This document shows, piece by piece, positions 25,995 through 34,546 of a DNA stretch of 64,000 bases. A program made the translations under genes and the position numbers. The stretch is from an uncultured Prevotella sp. (GTDB lineage: Bacteria; Bacteroidota; Bacteroidia; Bacteroidales; Bacteroidaceae): NCBI GenBank assembly GCA_905233825.1, contig CAJOFE010000001.1, positions 62,001 through 126,000 of the forward strand. Reading direction: 5' to 3'. The first letter of the stretch is position 1. Every line of letters begins with the position of its first letter. The notes under the pieces were generated by a model that was not told the origin of the DNA, did not search any database, and worked only from the letters and a program-made list of their open reading frames with translations.

Positions 25995-28499
25995 TTACAG
26001 GGCAATGACTCTCAGCGAATAAGGCGGTAGGGTGGTGGGACTGTTGGTAGTGATGACCTGGGCCTTAGCTGCCTGATCCTCTACATTGCCCGACAACTGC
26101 TCACATTCAACGGTAGTCGGTAGGTCGAGACCGCTGATGTTGAACTTCAAAGTGGAAGGCAGGGCATTGACCAATTTCAGGTACTTGCGTCCTGTCTTTG
26201 AATTGATGACCAAACTGGCACCTATACGGTGGTCAATGGATAATGGAGCATGGAGAATAGACAACTCGGACTGTACCCAGCGGTCACCGCTATTGCAGGA
26301 GAAGAGCCGCTGCACCTCGTAGGCAGGCGTGATGCGTACGTCGGTGTTTGAGAAGTAGATCATGTCGGGATTCCAGTTGGAGTGGCCGTCCTTGCTGAGC
26401 ATGGGCGCATAGCTGGTCATCTCTACAATGTCGCCGTTACGCTCTACGTCAGTCAGATAGAGGGCCTCGGCCAGTGCTGTCTCAAGGTTGGGGCGCTTCA
26501 CGCGGGTGCTAGCAGCCCATTCGCCCAAATAGACTTTAGTGCCTCCACGAGGATAGTTATCGTAATAGTCGCGATGGTGCATGAACCATCCCGTACTCTC
26601 GTAGTAATGCTCGTCAGTCATATATTGTAGGTCAGGATGACGACGGGCGAAGTCCCAACCCTCGATATAGTCGGCAGAGGGAGCATGGAAGGGTCCCACG
26701 GTACCGCAGAGCTTGATATCTGGATAACGTTCGCGGATGGTACGACAGATCATTTCATAGCGTTCCTCGAAGACGGTGCTGATGATGTCCTCGTTGCCAA
26801 TGCCTAAGTATTTCAGGTGGAAAGGTTCGGGGTGGCCTGCATCGGCACGCATCTTGGCCCATTCGTTAGTAGCAGGATTGCCGTTGGCCCATTCGATGAG
26901 GTTACAGAGTTCTTCGACGTAGGCGGGCATCTCAGCCATGGGGATGCCGCCCTGCTGACCTCCTATTCCCTCGGCATTGGCTGCTGAGTTCTGGCAAGGC
27001 ACGCCTGCAGCCAATACGGGTAGCGGCTCGGCACCGATGTCCTCGCAGAACTGAAAATACTCGAAGAAACCTAGTCCGCGCGTCTGGTGGTAGTTCCAGA
27101 TGTTAAAGTCGGGCTTGCGTGCCTGCAACGGTCCTACGGTGTGGTTCCAATGATAAATATTCTCCAGTCCCTGTCCGTGACTCATGCAGCCACCTGGGAA
27201 ACGGATGAACTTAGGATGCAGGTCGGCAATGACTTGGGCAAGATCCTTGCGCAGTCCGTTCTTGCGGTTCATAAAGGTTTCTTGTGGGAAGAGTGAAATC
27301 ATGTCGATACCCACGTGGGCGGCTTTCAGGGGAATAAGAACCAGACGGGCTTTCTCATCGGAAGCTGTGGCAGTAAGCACGGTGGAGAATTGCTGCCAGT
27401 CGCTGGCGTTGGTCTTCAACTTACTGTCAGCCAGCACGGTACCATCGTGCCCTACCAACTGAATCTGGAAGTCCTGCTTTTGGCCACCGGCAAAGACATA
27501 CATTGAGAAATCATATTTTTTGCCCTTTTCTACGACCATTCCGTCCCACCCTTCGTTCCACAGGGTGTCCGGCCAAATGACTGCATAATGTGGATTGTTA
27601 GGATGCAGCGGGTGCTCGGTAGCAATCTCTATGGGTCTTGACGAGTGCCAGGAGGTAGTGGCTGTCCAGCCTCTATGATCCTTTTCGCTGTATTCAAAGT
27701 CACGGTTCTGCACCATTTCGGCATAGAGACCTCCGTCGGCAGCATAGCTGATATCCTCGAAGAAGATGCCGATGAGTTTGTCGCTAATAGGCTTCTGTTG
27801 GTTCATGTCGATGGTAAGCGTGGCCTCGATGGTAGATGGCAATGAGCTGAGGTTACGAGCATCGTCGTGCATGCGCTCGTTGCTGAGTTGTCCGTCACGT
27901 GCCGACTGCTCGAAATGTTGCCTTATGCGGGCGGAAAGTTCCGATGAAATGGCGAATTTTTGTCCTTCCACGTCCTTCCCGTCAATCTCCATGTGTTCGC
28001 GTTGCCACATCTTCTGATCAGCAAAAGGCATAGACATGTCCTTGGAGAATTTGCGGAAGTCGCCTGAGGCAGAGAGGCGTCGCATCTGCCCTTGTCCGTC
28101 TTTGTAGAAAATGTTAAAGCCGCTGTCCATAGGTTTGACGATGGGCTCCAGGCATTGTGGGGTGGAGACACGGGGATAGTCCTGTGGTCGCCAGGTGATG
28201 AGGTCGCGGCTGTAGGAAGCAGCGAAGAGCGGCGAATGGTCGTTCACTTGGAACACCAGTCGCCAGGTACCGTCCTTGGCACGGCAAAGCGATGGGTGAT
28301 ACATGCGCTTCTCTACGCCCCAAGTGCCGTAGTCGCTGGCACATAGCTGTCCTATGTGTTGCCAGCCTGTGGAATCGAGCAGGGCGGCGTGAAGACCAGC
28401 ACCCGCATCGGGCGTGTAGATGAATATACTGTCTTGTTGGGCCATTGCGGCGGTGCCTTGGAACAGGGCTGCAAGCAGGAAGGTGAATAGTTTCTTCAT
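25995..28499 (-). CDS. Alpha-L-arabinofuranosidase, GH51, with extra N-terminal domain
   Basis: 834 residues with signal peptide MKKLFTFLLAALFQGTAAMA. Residues about 25-190 resemble part of a GH43/GH32-type propeller (HPSLCRAKDGTWRLVFQVND; SRDLITWRPQDYP). From about 225 the GH51 enzyme begins (IGIFFEDISYAADGGLYAEM). The likely acid/base Glu is in LGIGNEDI near 566 and the nucleophile Glu in VYLGEWAAS near 658, followed by the GH51 C-terminal domain. It would release arabinose from arabinan or arabinoxylan in the periplasm or at the surface. The start at 28499 follows a perfect -7 box by 27 bases. A heptanucleotide array (26231-26265) lies inside the C-terminal domain. Divergent from the GH28 gene. 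Confidence 0.92.
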   Translation of the reverse strand: MKKLFTFLLAALFQGTAAMAQQDSIFIYTPDAGAGLHAALLDSTGWQHIGQLCASDYGTWGVEKRMYHPSLCRAKDGTWRLVFQVNDHSPLFAASYSRDLITWRPQDYPRVSTPQCLEPIVKPMDSGFNIFYKDGQGQMRRLSASGDFRKFSKDMSMPFADQKMWQREHMEIDGKDVEGQKFAISSELSARIRQHFEQSARDGQLSNERMHDDARNLSSLPSTIEATLTIDMNQQKPISDKLIGIFFEDISYAADGGLYAEMVQNRDFEYSEKDHRGWTATTSWHSSRPIEIATEHPLHPNNPHYAVIWPDTLWNEGWDGMVVEKGKKYDFSMYVFAGGQKQDFQIQLVGHDGTVLADSKLKTNASDWQQFSTVLTATASDEKARLVLIPLKAAHVGIDMISLFPQETFMNRKNGLRKDLAQVIADLHPKFIRFPGGCMSHGQGLENIYHWNHTVGPLQARKPDFNIWNYHQTRGLGFFEYFQFCEDIGAEPLPVLAAGVPCQNSAANAEGIGGQQGGIPMAEMPAYVEELCNLIEWANGNPATNEWAKMRADAGHPEPFHLKYLGIGNEDIISTVFEERYEMICRTIRERYPDIKLCGTVGPFHAPSADYIEGWDFARRHPDLQYMTDEHYYESTGWFMHHRDYYDNYPRGGTKVYLGEWAASTRVKRPNLETALAEALYLTDVERNGDIVEMTSYAPMLSKDGHSNWNPDMIYFSNTDVRITPAYEVQRLFSCNSGDRWVQSELSILHAPLSIDHRIGASLVINSKTGRKYLKLVNALPSTLKFNISGLDLPTTVECEQLSGNVEDQAAKAQVITTNSPTTLPPYSLRVIAL
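26231..26265. repeat. Heptanucleotide array within the GH51 gene
   Basis: Five units: GGTCAAT GGATAAT GGAGCAT GGAGAAT AGACAAC. On the coding strand they read as ATTATCC-type units and encode about LSILHAPLSID. The register of seven is exact although the units vary. Confidence 0.65.
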
Positions 28500-28525
28500 T
28501 TCGTATGGTTTTTGGTTTCTGTTTG

Positions 28526-28533
28526 CAAAGGTA
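28526..28533 (-). promoter_or_regulatory. -7 box TACCTTTG for the GH51 gene
   Basis: The reverse strand reads TACCTTTG followed by C, 27 bases upstream of the ATG at 28499. Confidence 0.65.
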
Positions 28534-28608
28534 CACATTTTTTATATTAAAACGAGATAAGGGCAGCTAAAAAATGTGTATTTATGATGTTTTGTTTTCG
28601 TTTATTCG

Positions 28609-28616
28609 TATCTTTG
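28609..28616 (+). promoter_or_regulatory. -7 box TATCTTTG for the GH28 gene
   Basis: TATCTTTG followed by C, 22 bases upstream of the ATG at 28638. It excludes the earlier in-frame ATG at 28584. Confidence 0.65.
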
Positions 28617-28637
28617 CGGCGTAAATACAGATATAAT

Positions 28638-30068
28638 ATGAAGAAACATTTCCTGCTTTTCCTTTTGTTGCTTGCCGTTTTAACGGGTACGGCACAGAAC
28701 ATTTATAACGTATTGGATTTCGGCGCCAAGGGCGACGGAGTGACTGACGACGTGAAAGCCCTGCAGGCCGCCATTGACAAATGTAGTCGTGAGGGTGGCG
28801 GACGTGTGTTGCTGCCTCGCATGCATACTTTCCTTTGTGGTCCTGTGGAACTGAAGAGCAATGTGGAACTGCACATTGAGAGTACGGCCACGCTGCTCTG
28901 CAATCCTGATGAGAACCTTTATCAACAGAGTGCTTTCAAGGACAATCGTGGCGAGGGCATGATGTGGCTGTGGGCCAAGGATGCCCGCAACTTGAGCATC
29001 ACGGGCCGAGGCACCATTCACGGTAACGGCATCAAGTTCATGGGTATGGAGTTGAGCGACAGCTACGAGCTGAAACCGTTGGCCGATCCCACTTTCGACC
29101 CTCGTCCTCATGTGCTGACGCTTATCGCCTGCGAGAACCTGCTCATCCGCGACGTCACCATCACCGAGGGCGCCTATTGGACGGTGCACCTCATTGGCTG
29201 TAACGTGGCCAATATCGACGGCATTAATCTGTTCAACAACCTGAAGATACGCAACGGCGATGGCATCGACCTCGACCACTCGAAGAACGTGCGCATTTCC
29301 AACTGCCACATTACCAGTGGCGACGATTGCATCTGCCTGAAGAACCGTCGCGAGTGGGCCGAGTATGGCGCCTGCCACGACATCGTGGTGACTAACTGCA
29401 CGCTGTCCTCACGTTCCTGCGCCATCAAGATCGGCTCAGAGAACATGGACAATATATATAATGTGTTGTTCGATAACTGCATCATCACCAACAGCAATCG
29501 TGGTGTAGGCATCCAGAATCGCGATGAGGGAACAGTGACTGACGTGACGTTCTCGAACATCATGATGGACCTTCAGCTGTGGAGCGACGTGTGGTGGGGC
29601 AAGGCCGAGCCTATCTACGTGACCAGCTATCCGCGTGCCGACGGCGACCATAAGGATGCCAATTGGCGCTTCCCCAAAGGTGAGACGCAGGGACGCTGTG
29701 GAGCCGTGAGCCGCATCACCTTCAACAATATCCAGGCCACCTCTGAGAACGGCTGTTTCATCGGTGGCGACACCAGCGACAAGGTAAGCGACATCTCGCT
29801 GAACAACGTTACGCTGCACCTGCGCCGTCAGACCACCTTTGCCAACGGCATCTATGACAAGCGTCCCTGCAAGGGCGACATGTTCGTCACGGGCCGCGTC
29901 TATGGTGTCTATATCGAGCAGGCTGCAGACGTGAACATCGAGAACCTGACAGTGAACAACTATCTTTCCAACTACGAGGGCAAGGTGAAGTATCCCGCCA
30001 AGACCTTAAATCCCATCCATCGCTTCAAGAACTTCGTCAATAAGACTGCCGGCGAGATGTCTCAGTAA
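28638..30068 (+). CDS. GH28 family glycoside hydrolase (polygalacturonase-like)
   Basis: 476 residues with signal peptide ending at about TGTAQ. The right-handed beta-helix of GH28 is evident: FGAKGDGVTDDVKALQAAID at the N-terminus and successive N-x-x-I/V rungs. Catalytic aspartates are in NGDGIDLD near 205 and SGDDCICLKN near 227. The next GH28 motif, usually GHG, reads SRSCAIKIGSE, so the conserved His is missing. The protein may act on a side group of pectin other than plain polygalacturonan, or by an altered mechanism. The GH51 gene runs divergently from the same 138-base spacer, consistent with coordinated pectin/arabinan use. Confidence 0.88.
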   Translation: MKKHFLLFLLLLAVLTGTAQNIYNVLDFGAKGDGVTDDVKALQAAIDKCSREGGGRVLLPRMHTFLCGPVELKSNVELHIESTATLLCNPDENLYQQSAFKDNRGEGMMWLWAKDARNLSITGRGTIHGNGIKFMGMELSDSYELKPLADPTFDPRPHVLTLIACENLLIRDVTITEGAYWTVHLIGCNVANIDGINLFNNLKIRNGDGIDLDHSKNVRISNCHITSGDDCICLKNRREWAEYGACHDIVVTNCTLSSRSCAIKIGSENMDNIYNVLFDNCIITNSNRGVGIQNRDEGTVTDVTFSNIMMDLQLWSDVWWGKAEPIYVTSYPRADGDHKDANWRFPKGETQGRCGAVSRITFNNIQATSENGCFIGGDTSDKVSDISLNNVTLHLRRQTTFANGIYDKRPCKGDMFVTGRVYGVYIEQAADVNIENLTVNNYLSNYEGKVKYPAKTLNPIHRFKNFVNKTAGEMSQ

Positions 30069-30179
30069 GGGACTTAAGCCGCTTCTGACTCCAGAAAGAG
30101 CGCTTCAAGTGGGTTATAAGAAAGAATGTAATTGGTTCAAGAACTGTCGTAGTAGGGTTCGAGAGGCCCTCTTTCCACC

Positions 30180-30244
30180 GTTTGCGTACGCACAAACAAC
30201 TGTTTGCGCCTACGCAAACAACCGTTCGCGCGGGCGCAAATTCT
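30180..30244. repeat. 22 bp mini-dyad array, family D
   Basis: Three units start at 30180, 30202 and 30224. Cores are TTTGCGTACGCACAAA, GTTTGCG-CCTA-CGCAAAC (a perfect 7 bp dyad) and GCGC-GG-GCGC. The array lies between the convergent GH28 and HU-like genes. The remaining spacer (30069-30179) holds two looser TTCAAG/TTCGAG 22-base segments and no other recognisable signal. Confidence 0.75.
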
Positions 30245-30292
30245 ACAAAGAAAAATGATGATGGCTCACGAGGGGGCAAAGGCAGGTATTTG

Positions 30293-30919
30293 CTATATCT
30301 CAGTATAGATGTCCTGCTGCCCCATGCGGCTTTTGGTTAGCTTGGGACACTCGCCCTCTGTCCACTTGTTCAGCTGCTTTCGTGCAGAGTAGAGGGTAAG
30401 CTTGGCTTGATAGGCGAATCTCCTTGCGGTAGTATATCCGTCCTTCAGACTATCTGCGAGGGCTTCCTCCAGACACTCCTTGTCGGCGAGCAGTCCTGAG
30501 GCTTCCGTACGTTCCACCTTCCGGAAACCGTCGTGCATCCAATGGCCGATAGCCTCAGTCCATATCTTGCCTGGGTCGTAATCCACCCCGTCCAGTTCCA
30601 CATCGTCATGCCCCACCTCGTCAGGGTCGGTAAACTCGCCCTTCATCCTCAGCTTGGGTGCAAACGAGCCGATGGGCGTGTCGATTCTGTAGCCCTCGGC
30701 CATCATTTCCGAGGCCCATTGTTTGAAAGCAGTCATGACGAGCTTCAGCTGTCCGCAATTCAGCAGGCTGTTCTTGGCGCAGTAATCATCTATCTGGTCT
30801 AAGGTAATACGCATGCGCCGACCGCCGACCGGCCTTGCATACAAGATGTTCTTTCCGTCCTTCCCCTTCCCTGGGGTAGGATAGACCTCAAAGGGCATTC
30901 CGTTTTTCTTTTTTGTCAT
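30293..30919 (-). CDS. HU/IHF-like DNA-binding protein
   Basis: 208 residues from MTKKKNGMPFEVYPTPGKG. Residues about 30-120 match the HU-type fold used in Bacteroidetes (RITLDQIDDYCAKNSLLNC, MAEGYRIDTPIGSFAPKLR), with a long acidic and mixed C-terminal part of unknown role. A nucleoid or local DNA-bending function is likely. The start is chosen because a perfect -7 box (30971-30978) lies 52 bases before it. A 59-residue longer form from ATG 31096 is also open and could be made from the second promoter in the 31101-31137 palindrome. Convergent with the GH28 gene. Confidence 0.78.
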   Translation of the reverse strand: MTKKKNGMPFEVYPTPGKGKDGKNILYARPVGGRRMRITLDQIDDYCAKNSLLNCGQLKLVMTAFKQWASEMMAEGYRIDTPIGSFAPKLRMKGEFTDPDEVGHDDVELDGVDYDPGKIWTEAIGHWMHDGFRKVERTEASGLLADKECLEEALADSLKDGYTTARRFAYQAKLTLYSARKQLNKWTEGECPKLTKSRMGQQDIYTEI

Positions 30920-30970
30920 AGTTTCTTTTTGTGGTTGGGGGTACAACCCGTTCTCGTTACTTCTTGTTTG

Positions 30971-30978
30971 CAAAGGTA
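30971..30978 (-). promoter_or_regulatory. -7 box TACCTTTG for the HU-like gene
   Basis: The reverse strand reads TACCTTTG followed by C, 52 bases before the ATG at 30919. Confidence 0.6.
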
Positions 30979-31100
30979 CTGCTTTTTCCGTAATCCTGCA
31001 AATTCTCTCCCGTGAAAGATGACGAAACGCAGTCATATCAGCATCTATCCAAGCAAAAAGTGCAAAAAAGGGCTTTTCCTTTGGCATTTCACTCATTTAT

Positions 31101-31137
31101 TTGTAACTTTGCAGCGTAAAAAGCCGCAAAGTTACAA
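31101..31137. promoter_or_regulatory. Palindromic bidirectional promoter
   Basis: TTGTAACTTTGC (31101-31112) and GCAAAGTTACAA (31126-31137) are perfect 12 bp inverted arms around a 13-base centre. Each arm contains a perfect TAACTTTG -7 box: 31104-31111 on the plus strand toward yfhO-like, and 31127-31134 on the minus strand toward the HU-like gene. Both predicted starts fall in the central spacer, so each transcript would begin by crossing the other box. Confidence 0.65.
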
Positions 31138-31142
31138 TTAAA

Positions 31143-33629
31143 ATGATGAATAACGTTTTGAAACGCTGGCTACCCGATGTGGTGGCGGTTGTATTGTTTG
31201 CCGTTCTGGCATTTGCCTATTTCTACCCCGCCGACACGGAGGGCCGTATCCTTTATCAGCATGATACATCAGCTGGTGCCGGTGCCGGACAGGAGGCAAA
31301 AGAGTATTTGGAGAAGACTGGTGAGCGCACTCGCTGGACGAATGCCCTGTTTGGCGGTATGCCTACCTATCAGATAGCGCCGTCGTATGACAGCACCTCA
31401 ACATTGGTGTCTGTAGAGAAGGCCTACCACTTGTGGCTACCCGACTATGTGTGGCATCTGTTCGTCTATCTGCTGGGCTTCTATATCATGCTGCGAGCCT
31501 TCAACTTCAAGCAATATCTTGCTGCGCTGGGTTCCATTGTCTGGGCCTTCAGCACCTATTTCCTCATCATCATTGCTGCAGGACACATGTGGAAGGTGAT
31601 GGCGCTGGCCTATCTGCCTCCACTCATTGGCGGTGTGGTGCTGGCCTATCGTGGCAAATACCTCTGGGGTATGGTGGTGACGGCTATCTTTACAGCTTTG
31701 GAGATTCATGCCAATCACATGCAGATGACCTACTACTACGCGTTCCTCATCCTGTTTATGGTGGTGGCATATCTCGTTGATTTCATCCGTCAGAAACGGC
31801 TTTCTTCTTGGCTGAAAGCTACGGGTGTATGCATTGTGGGTGGATTGTTGGGTGTGCTGGTGAACATCTCGAACATCTATCACACCTGGGAATACTCGCA
31901 GCAGACCATGCGTGGCGGAACAGAACTGAGTCAGGGTGATGGTCAGACTTCAACCAGTGGCGGCTTGGATCGTGAATATATCACGCAATGGAGCTACGGC
32001 ATCGGTGAGACCTGGACATTGCTTATTCCCAATGCCAAGGGAGGCTCGCACAACGAACAGCTGAAAAACAACGAGGCGGCTATGGAGGCCTGTGACCCAC
32101 AGTTGCGCGACTTCTGCGGGCAATGGTATCCCTACTTCGGCGAGCAGCCTTTTACGGCAGGTCCTGTCTATGTGGGCGCCTTCGTACTGATGCTATTCAT
32201 TTTGGGCCTTTTCATTGTAAAAGGACCGATGAAATGGGCACTTTTGGGTGCTACCATCTTCTCTATACTTCTCTCTTGGGGTAAGAACTTCATGGGGCTG
32301 ACGGACTTCTTCATTGACAATATTCCCTTGTACGCCAAGTTCCGAACGGTGTCATCGATACTAGTCGTTGCCGAGTTTACCATTCCCTTGCTGGCCGTGA
32401 TGGCGTTGAAGAAAATCATCGACGAGCCCGAGTTGCTGACGAAGAAGATCAAGTATGTCTATGCCTCGTTCGGACTGACAGCAGGCTTCTGTCTGCTCTT
32501 CGCCCTGCTACCCACGACATTCTTCAATTTCGTGAGCGAGGGCGATACCATGCGCCTGTCGCGCTATGTAGATCCCAGTCAGATGAGTATGGTGACAGAT
32601 AATCTGGCGAAGATGCGCGTGCCTGTCTTCACGGCCGACTGCTGGCGCTCGTTCCTCATCATCGTCATCGGCACGGTAATGCTGTTGCTCTTTAAGGCTA
32701 AGAAGCTGAAGGCTATGCCTCTGGTGGGCCTGCTGGCCGTGCTCTGCTTAGCTGATCTTTGGATTGTGAACAAGCGCTATCTGAACGATGATATGTTCGT
32801 TGATGCGAAGATCCGTGAGACATCGCATGCTATCAAGCCTGTCAATCAAGCTATCCTGCAGGACAAAGACCCCGACTTCCGTGTGCTGAGCTTCATTAGC
32901 GATACCTTCAATGAGAATGAGACCTCGTTCTACCATAAGAGTGTAGGCGGCTATCATGCTGCCAAGCTGGGTCGATACAACGAGTTGATTTCTGCCTACA
33001 TCCAGCCGGAGATGCAGAAGGCCGTTGAGGCTATCAATCAGAGTCAGGGACTGCTCGACAGCATTCCTGATGGTGCGAAGACCTATCCAGTCATCAACAT
33101 GCTCAATACGAAGTACTTTATTATCAACGAGCAACTGCCTTTGCAGAACCCCTATGCCCAGGGCAATGCCTGGTTTGTGGATAAGGTGCAATATGTGGGT
33201 AATGCCAACGAGGAACTGGCAGGATTGGGACAGATAGACTTGCAGCATGAGGCCGTAGCCGACAAGCAATTTGAGCAGGTGCTGGGTCAGGCAACCCCGT
33301 TGGATTCTACCGCTATTGTGAAACTCGAGAGCTATAAGCCGAATCTGCTGAAATATGCTATCAGTAGCCAGACGGGTGGCGTGTTAGTATTCTCAGAGAT
33401 ATACTATCCTGGCTGGACGGCTACCATCGATGGCCAGAAGGCTGAGCTGGGGCGTGTGAACTATGTGCTGCGTGCCCTACGCATAGAGGGCGGACAGCAT
33501 CAGGTTGTGCTCAGCTTCGACCCGCAGACGGTGAAGAACACTGAGACCATCGCCTACGTGGCCTTGGTCATCATGGCTCTGCTCATTGTTGTCGCTATCT
33601 TTATCGGACTAAAGAAAAAAAGACTATAG
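31143..33629 (+). CDS. YfhO-family polytopic membrane protein
   Basis: 828 residues. About 12 hydrophobic segments occupy the first 540 residues and the C-terminus, with a large extracytoplasmic region at about 560-800. The YfhO pattern is visible: HDTSAGAGAGQEAKEYLEKT, RTRWTNALFGGMPTYQIAPS and, near the end, VFSEIYYPGWTATIDGQ. In Gram-positives YfhO is tied to glycosylation of wall or lipid-linked polymers. In Bacteroidetes the substrate is unknown, so a glycosyltransferase role is only family inference. It is expressed from the palindromic promoter just upstream and is followed after 18 bases by an AraC regulator. Confidence 0.87.
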   Translation: MMNNVLKRWLPDVVAVVLFAVLAFAYFYPADTEGRILYQHDTSAGAGAGQEAKEYLEKTGERTRWTNALFGGMPTYQIAPSYDSTSTLVSVEKAYHLWLPDYVWHLFVYLLGFYIMLRAFNFKQYLAALGSIVWAFSTYFLIIIAAGHMWKVMALAYLPPLIGGVVLAYRGKYLWGMVVTAIFTALEIHANHMQMTYYYAFLILFMVVAYLVDFIRQKRLSSWLKATGVCIVGGLLGVLVNISNIYHTWEYSQQTMRGGTELSQGDGQTSTSGGLDREYITQWSYGIGETWTLLIPNAKGGSHNEQLKNNEAAMEACDPQLRDFCGQWYPYFGEQPFTAGPVYVGAFVLMLFILGLFIVKGPMKWALLGATIFSILLSWGKNFMGLTDFFIDNIPLYAKFRTVSSILVVAEFTIPLLAVMALKKIIDEPELLTKKIKYVYASFGLTAGFCLLFALLPTTFFNFVSEGDTMRLSRYVDPSQMSMVTDNLAKMRVPVFTADCWRSFLIIVIGTVMLLLFKAKKLKAMPLVGLLAVLCLADLWIVNKRYLNDDMFVDAKIRETSHAIKPVNQAILQDKDPDFRVLSFISDTFNENETSFYHKSVGGYHAAKLGRYNELISAYIQPEMQKAVEAINQSQGLLDSIPDGAKTYPVINMLNTKYFIINEQLPLQNPYAQGNAWFVDKVQYVGNANEELAGLGQIDLQHEAVADKQFEQVLGQATPLDSTAIVKLESYKPNLLKYAISSQTGGVLVFSEIYYPGWTATIDGQKAELGRVNYVLRALRIEGGQHQVVLSFDPQTVKNTETIAYVALVIMALLIVVAIFIGLKKKRL

Positions 33630-33647
33630 TTCAAAAGCTAAAGTCAA

Positions 33648-34535
33648 ATGAATCAATCGAAAGTACTGCACGAAATAACTCCGTTGGCCGACCACGACTT
33701 CATGTATGTGGCTGATCGTCATAAAAAGGAGTTCACCTATCCCATCCATTGCCATGAGATATTTGAGCTGAATTTTGTCGAGAATGCTACAGGCTGTCGT
33801 CGTACAGTTGGTGACAGTAGCGAGGTCATAGGGCAATACGACTTGGTGCTTATCACCAGCCCTGACCTGGAACATGTGTGGGAACAGTACGAATGTCAAA
33901 GTGAAGACATCCACGAGGTAACGGTGCAGTTTTTCGTTGATTTCGACGATGAGAAGAGTGTCTGGCAGACAAACCCTTTCAGTCCTGTGTACAAAATGTT
34001 TATGCGTGCGAAGAAGGGGTTGGCCTTCCCTATGGCTGCTATTATGCAGGTTTATCCCATGATTATCCATCTCTCAGAGATCAAGGAGGGCTTTTATGCT
34101 GCACGTGAGCTGATGACCATTCTCTATGAATTGTCGAAGCAGGACGGAGCACGCGAACTGGCCTCTTCGGCTTTTGCCAAGGTAGAGGCGCAGAGCGACT
34201 CTCGGCGTGTGCTGAAGGTGAAGAACTACATAGAGGAACACTATCGCGACGAGTTGCGCTTGGGACAGCTTAGCAATATGGTGGGCATGACCGATTCGGC
34301 TTTCAGCCGTTTCTTCAAACAGCGTACGGGCAAGAACCTGAACGAGTATATCGTCGATGTGCGCTTGGGCCATGCTGCCCGTCTGCTTGTTGATACCACT
34401 CATACCGTTGCAGAGATATGCTATGAGACGGGCTTCAACACCGTATGCAACTTCAACCGCCTTTTCAAGAAGCGCAAGGGATGTAATCCCACAGAGTTTC
34501 GCGATAAATACCGTAAGACAAAAATCATTGTATAA
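33648..34535 (+). CDS. AraC-family regulator with cupin sensor
   Basis: 295 residues. The N-terminal 150 residues fit an AraC ligand-binding cupin (FTYPIHCHEIFELNFVENA). The C-terminal part is a double helix-turn-helix (LRLGQLSNMVGMTDSAFSRF; GKNLNEYIVDVRLGHAARLL; VAEICYETGFNTVCNFNRLF). It precedes the GH5 gene by 11 bases, so it probably regulates that gene and its lipoprotein partner in response to a sugar. The effector cannot be read from sequence. Confidence 0.9.
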   Translation: MNQSKVLHEITPLADHDFMYVADRHKKEFTYPIHCHEIFELNFVENATGCRRTVGDSSEVIGQYDLVLITSPDLEHVWEQYECQSEDIHEVTVQFFVDFDDEKSVWQTNPFSPVYKMFMRAKKGLAFPMAAIMQVYPMIIHLSEIKEGFYAARELMTILYELSKQDGARELASSAFAKVEAQSDSRRVLKVKNYIEEHYRDELRLGQLSNMVGMTDSAFSRFFKQRTGKNLNEYIVDVRLGHAARLLVDTTHTVAEICYETGFNTVCNFNRLFKKRKGCNPTEFRDKYRKTKIIV

Positions 34536-34546
34536 GATTTTAGTAT

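Noticed and set aside
30920..31096. 59-residue N-terminal extension of the HU-like protein
   Set aside because: Not chosen because a perfect -7 box lies within it and it has no domain character; the palindromic promoter upstream keeps it possible.
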